A DNA stretch of 64,000 bases from JAFDYH01 sp049840875 (GCA_049840875.1 JASGJE010000006.1:186001-250000), one strand, 5' to 3'; shown: positions 26,582 through 36,060, counted from the first letter of the stretch. The notes: generated by a model not told the origin, from the sequence alone. A program made the numbers and translations.

Positions 26582-28093
26582 ATGAATAAGAAAATCCAAT
26601 CGGCGCTGATCTCCGTTTTTTATAAAGATGGGTTAGAAAACATTGTAAAGACTTTATCTGAGTTAGGAATTACAATTTACTCGACAGGAGGTACGCAGCA
26701 ATTTATTGAAAAGCTTGGCGTGCCTGTCGTGCCGGTTGAAAATCTAACCAGCTATCCCTCCATCCTCGGTGGACGAGTGAAAACATTACATCCATCAGTA
26801 TTCGGAGGAATATTGGGAAAACGTGATGATCAAACTCATCTCGCTGAGATGAAACAATACAATATTCCGGAAATAGATCTTGTTATCGTAGACCTGTATC
26901 CATTTGAAGAAACAGTGGCGACTACAAATGAAGAGAAGCTGATCATTGAAAAGATCGATATCGGAGGACCTTCTATGATTCGCGGCGCTGCAAAAAATTT
27001 CAGAGATGTAGTAGTTATAGCGGCGAAAAAAGACTATGCTGAGTTGGAAAAATTATTGATTGAACAAAAAGGTGAAACCTCTATCGAACAGCGCAAATCA
27101 TTTGCCGCAAAAGCATTTGAAATCGTCGCTCACTATGATGTTGCTATTGCGAAATATTTCAACCCTAAAGAACCTCTTTATTTCGTAGAATCAGTAACAA
27201 ATCCTAAGGCAATGCGCTATGGTGAGAATCCTCACCAATCGGGAGTATTCTATGGCGATCTGGATAAATTATTTGACCAACTGAATGGTAAAGAACTCTC
27301 CTATAATAACCTTGTCGACGTAGATGCTGCTTTACAATTGATACAAGAATTTGATAGTACCACATTCGCTATTATAAAGCACACCAATGTTTGTGGTGTG
27401 GCGCAACGTACAACAGTGAAAGAAAGCTGGGATGCCGCATTGGCTGGCGATCCTGAAAGCGCCTTCGGCGGTGTATTGGTTTGCAACGGAACAATCGACA
27501 AAGCAACCGCAGAAGCTATCAACGAAATATTTTTTGAAGTGCTAATAGCTCCATCTTTCGATGAAGATGCATTATCAATTCTTAAATCAAAAAAGAACAG
27601 GATACTTTTAAAATTAAAAGCTCAACCGGGAAATACTGAACAATACAAATCAGTTTTGAATGGCGTATTGGTGCAAGGTGTCGATAAAGGCAATTATACA
27701 GAATGGAAAGAAGTCGGTGGCAGGGAAACAAGCAAGTCTGAAAAAGATGATTTAGTATTTGCCAACATTGTTTGCAAGCATTTAAAATCGAATGCAATTG
27801 CATTGGTGAAAAACAAACAACTTATCGGCAAAGGTTGTGGACAAACCAGCCGCATCGATTCATTAAGACAAGCTATCGAAAAATCAAAGCAATTCAATTT
27901 TGATTTGCATGATGCAGTATTGGCAAGCGACGCATTTTTCCCTTTTAATGATTGTGTAAAGATGGGCCACGAAGCAGGCATCATCGCATTTATTCAACCG
28001 GGTGGTTCAGTACGCGACAAAGATTCAATTGATTATTGCGTTGCGAATAAACTGGCAATGGTAATTACTGGCTTGCGACATTTTAAGCATTAA
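26582..28093 (+). CDS. purH: Bifunctional AICAR transformylase/IMP cyclohydrolase
   Basis: 503 residues. The N-terminal MGS-like cyclohydrolase domain (about 1-190) shows LSELGITIYSTGGTQQFIEKLG and GGRVKTLHPSVFGGIL. The AICAR transformylase domain (about 195-503) shows RYGENPHQSGVFYG, FAIIKHTNVCGVA with the catalytic Lys-His pair, ESAFGGVLVCN and the end GGSVRDKDSIDYCVANKLAMVITGLRHFKH. The protein catalyses the last two steps of de novo IMP synthesis. It has its own promoter and a terminator-like hairpin, so it is transcribed alone. Length is slightly below that of enterobacterial PurH, normal for the phylum. Confidence 0.97.
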   Translation: MNKKIQSALISVFYKDGLENIVKTLSELGITIYSTGGTQQFIEKLGVPVVPVENLTSYPSILGGRVKTLHPSVFGGILGKRDDQTHLAEMKQYNIPEIDLVIVDLYPFEETVATTNEEKLIIEKIDIGGPSMIRGAAKNFRDVVVIAAKKDYAELEKLLIEQKGETSIEQRKSFAAKAFEIVAHYDVAIAKYFNPKEPLYFVESVTNPKAMRYGENPHQSGVFYGDLDKLFDQLNGKELSYNNLVDVDAALQLIQEFDSTTFAIIKHTNVCGVAQRTTVKESWDAALAGDPESAFGGVLVCNGTIDKATAEAINEIFFEVLIAPSFDEDALSILKSKKNRILLKLKAQPGNTEQYKSVLNGVLVQGVDKGNYTEWKEVGGRETSKSEKDDLVFANIVCKHLKSNAIALVKNKQLIGKGCGQTSRIDSLRQAIEKSKQFNFDLHDAVLASDAFFPFNDCVKMGHEAGIIAFIQPGGSVRDKDSIDYCVANKLAMVITGLRHFKH

Positions 28094-28143
28094 TCAAAAC
28101 AAGGTTCAGGCGATTCAAAAGATTCTACGGAAATTTAGATGAG

Positions 28144-28163
28144 CATTTCGAAAGAAATGTTTT
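28144..28163 (+). terminator. Hairpin after purH
   Basis: CATTTC-GAAA-GAAATG (28144-28159), a 6-bp stem with a GAAA tetraloop, followed by four T residues. The stem is A/T-rich, so termination strength is uncertain. Confidence 0.55.
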
Positions 28164-28190
28164 CCTCTGTATAATCATGTTTGAATCTGA

Positions 28191-29195
28191 ATGGCAATGT
28201 TCGATATTAATAAAACCTTGGGCCAAACCGGAGATTCGTTAAAGCAATTATCAGCGCTTAATCCATTAACGATTCATAAGAAAGGCCGTAAAACGAAAGC
28301 GATCTTTGCACTGTTGATTGTTTGCTTTTTCTGGGGAACCACCTGGATTGCATCCAGGCAAGGCGTGTTATATATGCCAGCTTTACAATTAGCCGGAATA
28401 CGGCAGTTTCTCGGAGGCATTTGTTATGTAATCTTCTACATTATCCGTGGTGAAAAGTGGCCGGACAAAAAGCAATGGCAAACAATTATCATTCTCAGCA
28501 TTCTTAATTTTTCGTTAGGCAATGGTTTAACAACCTGGGGAGTGAAATATATATCTGCCGGCCTCGGATCCATCATCGGAGCAACCTTTCCATTATGGTT
28601 GGTAGTAATAAACATGTTTGCATCAAAAGCAAAAATTCCCCTGAAGGCAATTGCAGGGTTTTTCATTGGATTCGCGGGCATCTGCGTGATCTTCTATGAA
28701 CACCTCAATGACTTCTTAAATATAGAATTCAGCTATGGAATCATATTGGCATTTGTCGGTACCCTGGCGTGGGCCTTTGGTACATTGTATACAAAAAAAC
28801 ATGCTCAAAGCTTCAACCCATACTTCAGCCTGGGATTACAAATGAGCATCTCCGGAATCGGGTTATTAGGAATTTCTTCTGTTACTGGAAATATGATAAT
28901 GTTCAGCGCCATTCCATGGCAATCCTGGCTCTCTATCGGCTATCTCGTTGCGTTTGGTTCGGTATTTTCATTTATTGCATATTTATACGCATTGCAAAAT
29001 CTGACGGCAGAACAAACTTCCGTTTATGCATATATCAATCCGGTTGTTGCCGTATTATTCAGTTGGTTACTATTCGATGAACGGTTAACGGTTTATATCG
29101 CAGCCGGTGGCCTGATTACGTTGGGGGGTGTTTATCTTATCAATAAATCTTACAAAACACCACCATCAACTCCGCCAGAGCCTGAAATGGTTTGA
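28191..29195 (+). CDS. EamA/DMT family transporter
   Basis: 334 residues with about ten membrane helices in two EamA repeats (residues of about 38-165 and 180-320). Hallmarks are VCFFWGTTWIASRQGV in the first helix, TLAWAFGTLYTKKHAQSF in the second repeat, and the closing YINPVVAVLFSWLLFDERLT, a near-universal DMT signature. An extra N-terminal ~35 residues are hydrophilic. Members export amino acids, nucleobases or other metabolites; the substrate is not predictable. The 3' end overlaps the convergent deacetylase-like gene by 46 bases. Confidence 0.92.
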   Translation: MAMFDINKTLGQTGDSLKQLSALNPLTIHKKGRKTKAIFALLIVCFFWGTTWIASRQGVLYMPALQLAGIRQFLGGICYVIFYIIRGEKWPDKKQWQTIIILSILNFSLGNGLTTWGVKYISAGLGSIIGATFPLWLVVINMFASKAKIPLKAIAGFFIGFAGICVIFYEHLNDFLNIEFSYGIILAFVGTLAWAFGTLYTKKHAQSFNPYFSLGLQMSISGIGLLGISSVTGNMIMFSAIPWQSWLSIGYLVAFGSVFSFIAYLYALQNLTAEQTSVYAYINPVVAVLFSWLLFDERLTVYIAAGGLITLGGVYLINKSYKTPPSTPPEPEMV

Positions 29196-30499
29196 GAAAT
29201 GATTTGCACAACGAATTTCTCATACACCTCTTTCCACCCTGCATAAAATGGATCAGTTCCCAGGAAATTATTATGCCAGATAGAAATCATTGTACCATTT
29301 ACCGATTTAACTATTGAATAGTATTCTTTCATTTCTTCAAAAGCTTGTTGTGCAGAATATTTCTGTTCAAAAAAACTATTAGCATCCATATAGCAAAATG
29401 GGTTGAGACGGAGTGTTGTTGTTTCATTTCTTTCCAGATCAAACCAATAAAATGGAGATGCTACTGAGGCGCGAAATCCATTGATACTACCGTATCCCAT
29501 AGAAAAATCGTATTTGATTCCGGCATCAACCAGCAATCGGAAAGTGTGTGGCAATGTAAATCGTATATAATGCTGTCTCGAATTAACGATCGGTGCTTGT
29601 GCTATCTCGCTAAGTTGCCTCATTTCACTTTTAATCAACGTCACGTCATCACCGCTTTGCCAGGACGGATGAACGCCGATACTATAATGTTCGGCATGTT
29701 GTAAAATAAGGTCCTGCATTACTCTATTCGATGGCAAAATATTTTTATCATACTGACCATTTCGTGCGGCAACAATGAAAAAGTAAACCGGTCTTAAGTC
29801 ATGCTCTCTATGTAAATTATCCATCCATTCATAAGCATCAAACGGATCTTCGGATTTACCCGTTAATACATTCCATCTTTCTTTAGTTTGCCCTATTCCT
29901 GATTGAAAGAATGATTTTAGCAGGCCGCCAGCTTTTTTAAAAAGCGGTTTATGCCTCATCGAAAAAGCCTGGTCTATGTCATAAGTCGGCCAAAAACTAA
30001 TCTGTTTTGCAGGTTCAGGAAAATTGTAACCAGGAAATTTTGATTGTAATGCTCTTCTGAAATCGAGAAGCCAGTAATTTATCAAAGGAAGATGAAGAAA
30101 ATTTTCTTTAAAGGCCAAAGAATTTTCATGCGCATAGCGTCCATACATATCTTTCACATGCGGCAAATATTCTTCGTATCGGCTCAATAAATAAAAAGAA
30201 GCCGCGAAAATGTCAAATGGGAAATCACCATTTGCACGAAAGAATGCCTTTCTATCTCCGGCCATAAATAAATCGATTGGTCGTGACCGGATATCGTTTT
30301 CAAAAAGTAACGTATAAGGTTCAATGTGAAATTCAGTCGTTGTAATCTTATTACTACTGTAATTGATGCAAGGATTTAATTTGTTTAAAAAAATCTCTCT
30401 GGTAGTTGTCAGTTGAAGTGGCTCACCAAAAAGATGTTCGCTCATAAATTCACAGATATATTGCAAACGGGATGTTATATGTTCCGTATAAAGCAGCAT
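29150..30499 (-). CDS. Polysaccharide deacetylase family protein (DUF7033-type)
   Basis: About 449 residues from the start at 30499 (MLLYTEHITSRLQYI). The longer frame adds a hydrophobic 18-residue extension that is less typical. The N-terminal half (LYTEHITSRLQYICEFM, DIFAASFYLLSRYEEYLP) is the domain that precedes a NodB-like fold in Bacteroidetes proteins of this kind. The deacetylase-like half shows WPTYDIDQAFSMRHK, YSIGVHPSWQS and TRQHYI-like strands (SRQHYIRF), plus MISIWHNNFLG near the C-terminus, which may supply a metal ligand. The activity (removing N-acetyl groups from surface glycans) is inferred from fold. The 3' end overlaps the DMT transporter convergently. Confidence 0.82.
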   Translation of the reverse strand: MLLYTEHITSRLQYICEFMSEHLFGEPLQLTTTREIFLNKLNPCINYSSNKITTTEFHIEPYTLLFENDIRSRPIDLFMAGDRKAFFRANGDFPFDIFAASFYLLSRYEEYLPHVKDMYGRYAHENSLAFKENFLHLPLINYWLLDFRRALQSKFPGYNFPEPAKQISFWPTYDIDQAFSMRHKPLFKKAGGLLKSFFQSGIGQTKERWNVLTGKSEDPFDAYEWMDNLHREHDLRPVYFFIVAARNGQYDKNILPSNRVMQDLILQHAEHYSIGVHPSWQSGDDVTLIKSEMRQLSEIAQAPIVNSRQHYIRFTLPHTFRLLVDAGIKYDFSMGYGSINGFRASVASPFYWFDLERNETTTLRLNPFCYMDANSFFEQKYSAQQAFEEMKEYYSIVKSVNGTMISIWHNNFLGTDPFYAGWKEVYEKFVVQIISQTISGSGGVDGGVL

Positions 30500-30615
30500 A
30501 CAAATAAGATAAACGAATATACTTATCAAGTTGTGAAAAATCTCTTGATGCATGCATCCTTTAATTTTTTATTTCGTCTCCGTTGAAAGATCGAACCAAA
30601 ATCTTCCGTCTGTTT

Positions 30616-30987
30616 TTGAAAAAATTAACTGCAATACTCTTGATTGGAATCTTTGCCTTTTCAACATGTCAAAGGCAGATTATTTATTTTAAATGTCGCC
30701 TGGCAGTTGGTTTTAATTTATACACTCCGGTATGTGATTGCGAAAAAATAGTCATGACTGATATGATTACAGCCTCTCCGTTTCCTTTTCAAAAAATACA
30801 TTTTCATATCCTCTCTGATGATTTATTTGCAGCCGAAATCACGCACAAGTCAGGCATACTGCTTTGCATACAATGTTTACGAATGAACTCCACAAACAAT
30901 AGCCGGGAACAAGATGGGTTTTGCATGGAGATCTTTCATCCCCCTTCAATCTCCTTTACTTTAAACTTTCTGTCTTACGCGTATTGA
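30616..30987 (+). CDS. Small hypothetical exported protein (TTG start)
   Basis: About 123 residues from a TTG at 30616, chosen because it gives a signal-like start (KKLTAILLIGIFAFSTC). A frame from TTG at 30583 adds 11 residues. No ATG start is available, which lowers confidence. The sequence has several cysteines (CDC, CIQC) and ends HPPSISFTLNFLSYAY. The layout (short signal, cysteine or histidine motifs, ~120 residues) resembles small periplasmic proteins found upstream of redox or TonB genes in Chitinophagaceae. The thioredoxin/TPR gene follows 61 bases later. No family is recognised. Confidence 0.4.
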   Translation: MKKLTAILLIGIFAFSTCQRQIIYFKCRLAVGFNLYTPVCDCEKIVMTDMITASPFPFQKIHFHILSDDLFAAEITHKSGILLCIQCLRMNSTNNSREQDGFCMEIFHPPSISFTLNFLSYAY

Positions 30988-31048
30988 TTAGATTAAAACG
31001 CAAGAGGATTTTATTGCCATTTTTATTTCTATAATTAAAAAACAATGT

Positions 31049-31936
31049 ATGAAAAAAGTATTTTTCTGTATAGCAATTCTATTTTCTTTACCAGGTATTT
31101 CACAAACTAGTGCTGATAAACCACAAATCCTTTATGGTGAAGTTTCGAAAACAAATCTGACAGTGGCCCCATTTGATAAATTGTTCAATTCAGGCTACAG
31201 CGAATATTCGCCTGATAAGGCACTTATCGATAGTTTCAATACCGAGAAATGGAAAGATGTTTCGATTGAAGTATTTTTCGGCAGTTGGTGCGGCGATAGC
31301 AAAAGAGAGGTTCCCCGTTTTCTAAAAATTATGGCTGAGCTTAATGTGCCAGATAATAAGATAAAGCTTATAGCAGTTGGCGGTAGCGATTCATTGTACA
31401 AGCAAAGCCCTTCGCATGAAGAAAATGGAAAAGGGATTTTCCGTGTGCCGACCTTTATCATTTATAAAAAGGGAAGGGAAATAAACCGCATCAATGAGTT
31501 CCCTGTGTTTTCGCTCGAAAGAGATTTGCTTACGATATTAAATGGCAAAACATACTCACCCAATTATCATTCATTTGCTACAGTAAAAAAGTGGGTCAAT
31601 GAAAATACGTTGCTGGAACAGAATATCAGTGTAGCTGGGCTTGCGGAGCAACTGAGATCGCTTATCAGAAATGAAAATGAATTAAACAATCTTGGTTATG
31701 TATTGCTAAAGCAGGATAGAAAAAGAGAAGCGCTAAAAATATTCCAGGTCAATTATAGTTTATACCCTGAATCAGCGAATATCGCTTCCAGTCTTGGCGA
31801 AGGTTTTTACGAAAATGGCGACTATAAAAAAGCGGTTAGCATGCTTGAAGCATCGCTGGAAATGAATAAGGATCCCAGGTTAGTGAAATCGATTTTAGAA
31901 ATTTTGTACAAAGCAAAAGAAAGGGAGAAAATATAG
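31049..31936 (+). CDS. Thioredoxin-like exported protein with TPR repeats, CxxS active site
   Basis: 295 residues. A signal peptide (MKKVFFCIAILFS, cleavage near GISQ) is followed by a thioredoxin fold at about residues 60-170. The active-site region is FFGSWCGDSKREVPRF: Cys81 is present but the second cysteine is Ser84 (CxxS), and the cis-Pro loop is GIFRVPTFIIY. Residues of about 200-290 form TPR-like helices (LNNLGYVLLKQDRKREALKIFQ, NIASSLGEGFYENGDYKKAVSML). A monothiol site suggests isomerase or adaptor rather than disulfide-reductase activity. Periplasmic location is inferred from the signal. It ends in a bidirectional terminator shared with the convergent LutB-like gene. Confidence 0.88.
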   Translation: MKKVFFCIAILFSLPGISQTSADKPQILYGEVSKTNLTVAPFDKLFNSGYSEYSPDKALIDSFNTEKWKDVSIEVFFGSWCGDSKREVPRFLKIMAELNVPDNKIKLIAVGGSDSLYKQSPSHEENGKGIFRVPTFIIYKKGREINRINEFPVFSLERDLLTILNGKTYSPNYHSFATVKKWVNENTLLEQNISVAGLAEQLRSLIRNENELNNLGYVLLKQDRKREALKIFQVNYSLYPESANIASSLGEGFYENGDYKKAVSMLEASLEMNKDPRLVKSILEILYKAKEREKI

Positions 31937-31945
31937 TGACTACTT

Positions 31946-31977
31946 TAACCTTCCATTGTCGCAAAGCAGTGGAAGGT
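31946..31977. terminator. Bidirectional hairpin between convergent genes
   Basis: A 12-bp stem AACCTTCCATTG/CAGTGGAAGGTT with one G-U pair (31946-31957 with 31966-31977) and an 8-base loop, placed between the stops of the thioredoxin/TPR and LutB-like genes. Confidence 0.75.
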
Positions 31978-31979
31978 TA

Positions 31980-33356
31980 TTACAGTTTGTTTTTCTCTTT
32001 CCATTGTTGATTAAATGATTTTTTTGGAAACTCTAACTTGCTGCGATGCTCTGTCCATGCTTTGCCAATCGAATTGATCAACCTGCTTTTCATATTTCCG
32101 TTAGCAACGTTCATCCAGCTTCTTCGTAGCATCGCTATGCGCCACGCTTTCCATGCTATTTTTTCAGCAAACGGCGCATATCCTTCTTTTACCGCTTCGT
32201 TGCGGTTTTCAAGCAATAATTCATGAAGATTAATTTTTACGGCACATACCTCTGTGCAATTGCCGCATAGCGAAGAAGCATGACTCAGATGTTTCCATTC
32301 ACCAAGATCACGCAAATGCGGCGTGATAACTGAGCCGATTGGGCCGCTGTAAGTAGCGGCGTACGTGTGTCCACCAATATTTTTATATACAGGACATGCA
32401 TTCAGGCAAGCGCCGCAGCGTATACAATAAAGACTTTCCCGCATTTTTTCATTCGCGAGGATATTGGTGCGGCCATTATCCAACAAGATCACATACATCT
32501 CTTCAGGCCCATCAGTTTCATTTTCCTGTCTCGGCCCTGCAAGAATTGTATTGTAAGAAGTAATACGCTGCCCTGTTCCGAATGTAGAAAGCAATGGCCA
32601 AAACAAAGCAAGGTCTGTTAAAGATGGAATAACTTTCTCAATGCCAACAATTGCAATATGCGTCTTAGGCCATGCTGAACTCAGTCTCGCATTTCCTTCA
32701 TTTTCGCTTACCGCTATTGCGCCAGCATCTGCAATTATGAAATTAGCGCCAGTGACACCGACTTCCGCCTGTACATATTTTTTGCGAAGCACGTCTCTTG
32801 CTACAAGCGTAACTTCTTCAGGGCTTAATCCCGGATCAGTTCCCAATTTATCAGCAAAGAGCTGCGCAATCTGCTCTTTATTTTTATGCATTGCCGGCGT
32901 TACAATATGATACGGCGGTTCGTTATCTAATTGTTGAATGTACTCGCCAAGATCCGTTTCAATGCTTTCTATATTATTCTCAGCAAGGAAATGATTCAGG
33001 TGAATCTCTTCAGTAACCATGCTTTTGCTCTTCACCAATGTGTGGCAATTCTTCTCCCTGCAGATTTTCAAAATTTCATCGTTCGCCTGTTCCGTATTTT
33101 CAGCCCATATTACTTTAGCTCCTCGCTTTGTTATAGTCGATTCAAATAGCTCAAGATAATAGTCGAGCTGCTCTATCGCTTTCCATTTAGTATTTTTTGC
33201 CCGTTCCCGCGCCTGGCTTAATTCAGCAAACTGGCTTTTCCCCTGCGGCACAACGGCGTTGTATCGGCCAATATTGAAATTGATTGTCTTCCGATGTGCT
33301 CTGTCTGAAGCTTTTTCAATACTTTTCTCAATAAATTTTGTTGATTGCTCTGACAT
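31980..33356 (-). CDS. LutB/LldF-type iron-sulfur protein (LUD domain)
   Basis: About 458 residues from the start at 33356 (MSEQSTKF). The LUD domain covers about residues 60-300 (VKSKSMVTEEIHLNHFL, EVGVTGANFIIADAGAIAVSENEGNARL). Two 4Fe-4S motifs follow: CIRCGACLNACP (Cys 311, 314, 317, 321) and CGNCTEVC (364, 367, 371). The pattern matches LutB/YkgF of the lactate-oxidation LutABC complex. The usual partners LutA and LutC are not in the window, so the role as lactate dehydrogenase subunit is by family only. DUF3109 lies just upstream on the same strand, 36 bases away. Confidence 0.9.
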   Translation of the reverse strand: MSEQSTKFIEKSIEKASDRAHRKTINFNIGRYNAVVPQGKSQFAELSQARERAKNTKWKAIEQLDYYLELFESTITKRGAKVIWAENTEQANDEILKICREKNCHTLVKSKSMVTEEIHLNHFLAENNIESIETDLGEYIQQLDNEPPYHIVTPAMHKNKEQIAQLFADKLGTDPGLSPEEVTLVARDVLRKKYVQAEVGVTGANFIIADAGAIAVSENEGNARLSSAWPKTHIAIVGIEKVIPSLTDLALFWPLLSTFGTGQRITSYNTILAGPRQENETDGPEEMYVILLDNGRTNILANEKMRESLYCIRCGACLNACPVYKNIGGHTYAATYSGPIGSVITPHLRDLGEWKHLSHASSLCGNCTEVCAVKINLHELLLENRNEAVKEGYAPFAEKIAWKAWRIAMLRRSWMNVANGNMKSRLINSIGKAWTEHRSKLEFPKKSFNQQWKEKNKL

Positions 33357-33392
33357 AGAAATCAAGCTTATCCCGATAGAAATTTACTTTGG

Positions 33393-33974
33393 TTAATCTT
33401 TTTTCTTAGCTATACGATCAAGTACATCATAAAACGCTGCGCCATATTTCCGGATCAATGCTTCTTTCAGAAATTCGTATACAGGCACCTTTAATTTTTT
33501 ACCAAGACTGCAAGCTGGTTTGCATAGCTTTTCTCTTGGTTCATAATTCACCCGCTCATAGTTACCGTGCTTTCCTTTGTTCGTTGTAACGGGAAAGAGA
33601 TGACAACTGATTGGCTTTTTCCATTCAATAACGCCATCATAGTAAGCCTGCTCAAAAGCGCATTTGATAATTCCTTTTTCATCACGATATCCATACACAC
33701 ATATTTCGCTGTCGCTACCGAGTGTGGGTGTTACCCAACCAAACTCCTTATGGTTTACAAATTTGCCTTTCTTTTCTATTTCAAGTACTGAGGCTTCCGG
33801 AAGATATGGTTTCACTTTTTCGTACACAGAAAGAATGATGTCCATTTCTTCATCTTCAAGAGGTGCGCCTGCATCGCCTTCTTCACAACAACCTCCTTTA
33901 CACTTTGCAAGATCACAGACAAACTGTTCACTGATGATGTCATCACTTACCATTATGTTGTCAATCACTATCAT
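33393..33974 (-). CDS. DUF3109 family protein (Cys-rich)
   Basis: 193 residues beginning MIVIDNIMVSDD, the standard DUF3109 start. A conserved cysteine cluster occurs near the N-terminus (FVCDLAKCKGGCCEEGDAGAPL). Later cysteines and histidines lie in CAFEQAYYDG, PISCHLFPV and LCKPACSLGKKLKVP. The pattern resembles YkgJ-type proteins thought to bind zinc or a metal cluster. Function is unknown. It lies between the gldD group and the LutB-like gene; co-transcription with the latter is likely from the 36-base gap. Confidence 0.88.
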   Translation of the reverse strand: MIVIDNIMVSDDIISEQFVCDLAKCKGGCCEEGDAGAPLEDEEMDIILSVYEKVKPYLPEASVLEIEKKGKFVNHKEFGWVTPTLGSDSEICVYGYRDEKGIIKCAFEQAYYDGVIEWKKPISCHLFPVTTNKGKHGNYERVNYEPREKLCKPACSLGKKLKVPVYEFLKEALIRKYGAAFYDVLDRIAKKKD

Positions 33975-34097
33975 GTTGTAAAGTTACGGCAGAAAGGCAG
34001 CAAGAAAACACAGTGGCAACGAGTGTTTTAGTTTAGCAGTAAGCCTTAGGCATTTTCAGTCTCTCTATCTTCTGACTTCAATATTCTTACTTCTTTT

Positions 34098-34697
34098 TCA
34101 CTTCCACTGTACTGTATTCACCAAATGTTGCAGGTCTTTTTTTACAAAATCATTTACGATGCCTAATGAATCTTCATTTGGAGTGGCATAAAAATATAAA
34201 GCACCTCGTAAAAAATGTTTTACAGAATCAGTAAGAAAAAACTGGTTGGCCGTAGCGGTATTTCCTGTCAAAGTGAAATAAACACCGCTAATACCATTAT
34301 CTGTAACAAACGGTTGCGGCTCGATACCAGAAGCTTTGTAAGTATGTTGCTTGTACGACATCGTAAAGGCGTCGTTCACCAGTGAATCAAATTTATTCTT
34401 TCCAATTTCTTTATAACTGATGTATACGCGGCCGTGAAAAACCGGCAAGTCAATATTCAACCACCATGGATTTTCGGGTTTGTCTTCAAAAAAAGTAGTG
34501 TCTCTTTTTACATCACCATACACCGGGTACTCAAATGAATATGGATACCCCTGCTCGTCAAATTTTTTATAGCTATGCTCAGGAAAATCAATTTTAAAAT
34601 ATCCTCTTTTTTTGAAAGTATACGGGCTATTGCATGCCGTCAGCAAAATAGCAATAGTAACAATAGAAAATATCGCCTTATTTTTTAGTTGGGTCAT
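34098..34697 (-). CDS. gldD: Gliding motility lipoprotein GldD
   Basis: 199 residues. Lipobox LLTAC places lipidated Cys at residue 22. The mature protein starts NSPYTFKKRGYFKIDFPEHSYKKFDE, which is the GldD signature, followed by FEYPVYGDV and PWWLNIDLPVFHGRVYISYK. GldD is an envelope lipoprotein needed for gliding and for T9SS function in Flavobacterium. Its start overlaps the gldE stop by 20 bases, a conserved arrangement that suggests translational coupling. Upstream is ssb, matching the usual ssb-gldE-gldD order of the phylum. Confidence 0.93.
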   Translation of the reverse strand: MTQLKNKAIFSIVTIAILLTACNSPYTFKKRGYFKIDFPEHSYKKFDEQGYPYSFEYPVYGDVKRDTTFFEDKPENPWWLNIDLPVFHGRVYISYKEIGKNKFDSLVNDAFTMSYKQHTYKASGIEPQPFVTDNGISGVYFTLTGNTATANQFFLTDSVKHFLRGALYFYATPNEDSLGIVNDFVKKDLQHLVNTVQWK

Positions 34698-36060
34698 TTT
34701 TCAGCTTTGGATGGATTGTCACTTTTACCTGGCGGATGCGGCTCTTATCAGATTCCACAATTGTAAATTCAAAGTCGCCGCATGGAATTACAGCATTTTG
34801 TTCAGGAAATTCTCCTGCAAGTTCCAATACAAGCCCTGCGAGAGATTCGCTATCTCCTCTTACTTTATCAAATGTATCAGCCGGTATCTGCATGATACGG
34901 CAAACATCGTGAATCATTGTGCGACCTTCAAAAATATAATTGTTGTCATCCAACTTTCGGTTGGAGCTTTCTTCATCGTCAAACTCATCTTTTATGTCAC
35001 CGATAATTTCTTCAAGAACATCCTCCAGCGTTACGATTCCGCTTGTGCCGCCAAACTCATCCACCACTACCGCGAAGTGAATATGCTTTGATTGAAAATC
35101 TTTCAGCAAATCCTCAATGAGCTTAGATTCGGGAACAAAATAAGGCTGGCGCATCAATACATGCCAGTCAAAATCTTCTTTTTGATCGAGATAAGGCAAA
35201 AAGTCTTTGGTATTGATAATGCCGGCTATCTCATCAAGGTTTGTTTTATACACCGGAATTCTTGAGTAATGTAAATCTTCAATCACTTTTACAACCTCGG
35301 GGAATTTGCTATTGAAATCAATGCCATTCACTTCAAGACGGCTACGCATAATTTGCCGTACTGAGATGTTTCCAAACTTCACTATTCCCTTCAGTATTTT
35401 CTTTTCTTCATCAGAAGCCTGGTTGCCGGAGCTTACATCAATCGCTTCATCTAATTCTTTCAGACTTTTCAATTGAGAACGGTTAGCGCCTAACCGACGA
35501 CCTATGCTATCAGCTATCGATATCATACGTAAACTGATCCTTCGTAATAACAGGTTTAGCGATTCAACAACCATTGAAGAGCCGTAGGCAAACCGGATAT
35601 TGTTTTGTGTTGCCCATACTTTCGGTAGTATTTTTCCAAAAAAAATAAGCCCGATAGCAATAATCAAGACCTTGACAATAAGTTCAAGAACCGGGGCAAA
35701 ACCTTCTAAACCCTTGAAGAAATTTTCCAGTGGTAGAAATTCTGTGATAAGGAAATTGGAAAGTATGATAATGCAGATGTTGAAAAATGTATTCGCGATC
35801 AGCATTGATGTATAGACCGTCTTTCGCTCTTCGAGTAAGTTGATAATACGTTTGGCAGCAGTATGCTGTTTTGTCTTCAGCATATTTATATCCCGGGCTG
35901 TGAGTGAAAATAATGCCACTTCAGCTCCCGAAATTGTGAATACCAACAGTAACAATGCAACTAATAAAATAATCAAAAAAGTGGTGCCCTGCAGGTTAAT
36001 AGCAAGCAGTATGGAGAGAATACTTTCATGAACCGACAATAAAACCAACCGAAAATCCAA
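34678..36060 (-). CDS. gldE: Gliding motility-associated protein GldE (CNNM/CorC-like)
   Basis: 460 residues. An N-terminal DUF21 membrane domain spans about residues 25-210, with several hydrophobic helices (TTFLIILLVALLLLVFTISGAEVALFSL). A pair of CBS domains follows at about 240-360 (IMRSRLEVNGIDFNSKFPEVVKVIEDLHYSRIPVY, then the GGTSGIVTLEDVLEEIIGDI segment). A CorC_HlyC domain ends the protein (about 375-455). This is the hemolysin-C/CorC layout; GldE is the gliding member in Bacteroidetes, where it overlaps or suppresses GldD defects. It sits 85 bases from ssb and overlaps gldD. Confidence 0.92.
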   Translation of the reverse strand: MDFRLVLLSVHESILSILLAINLQGTTFLIILLVALLLLVFTISGAEVALFSLTARDINMLKTKQHTAAKRIINLLEERKTVYTSMLIANTFFNICIIILSNFLITEFLPLENFFKGLEGFAPVLELIVKVLIIAIGLIFFGKILPKVWATQNNIRFAYGSSMVVESLNLLLRRISLRMISIADSIGRRLGANRSQLKSLKELDEAIDVSSGNQASDEEKKILKGIVKFGNISVRQIMRSRLEVNGIDFNSKFPEVVKVIEDLHYSRIPVYKTNLDEIAGIINTKDFLPYLDQKEDFDWHVLMRQPYFVPESKLIEDLLKDFQSKHIHFAVVVDEFGGTSGIVTLEDVLEEIIGDIKDEFDDEESSNRKLDDNNYIFEGRTMIHDVCRIMQIPADTFDKVRGDSESLAGLVLELAGEFPEQNAVIPCGDFEFTIVESDKSRIRQVKVTIHPKLKNDPTKK

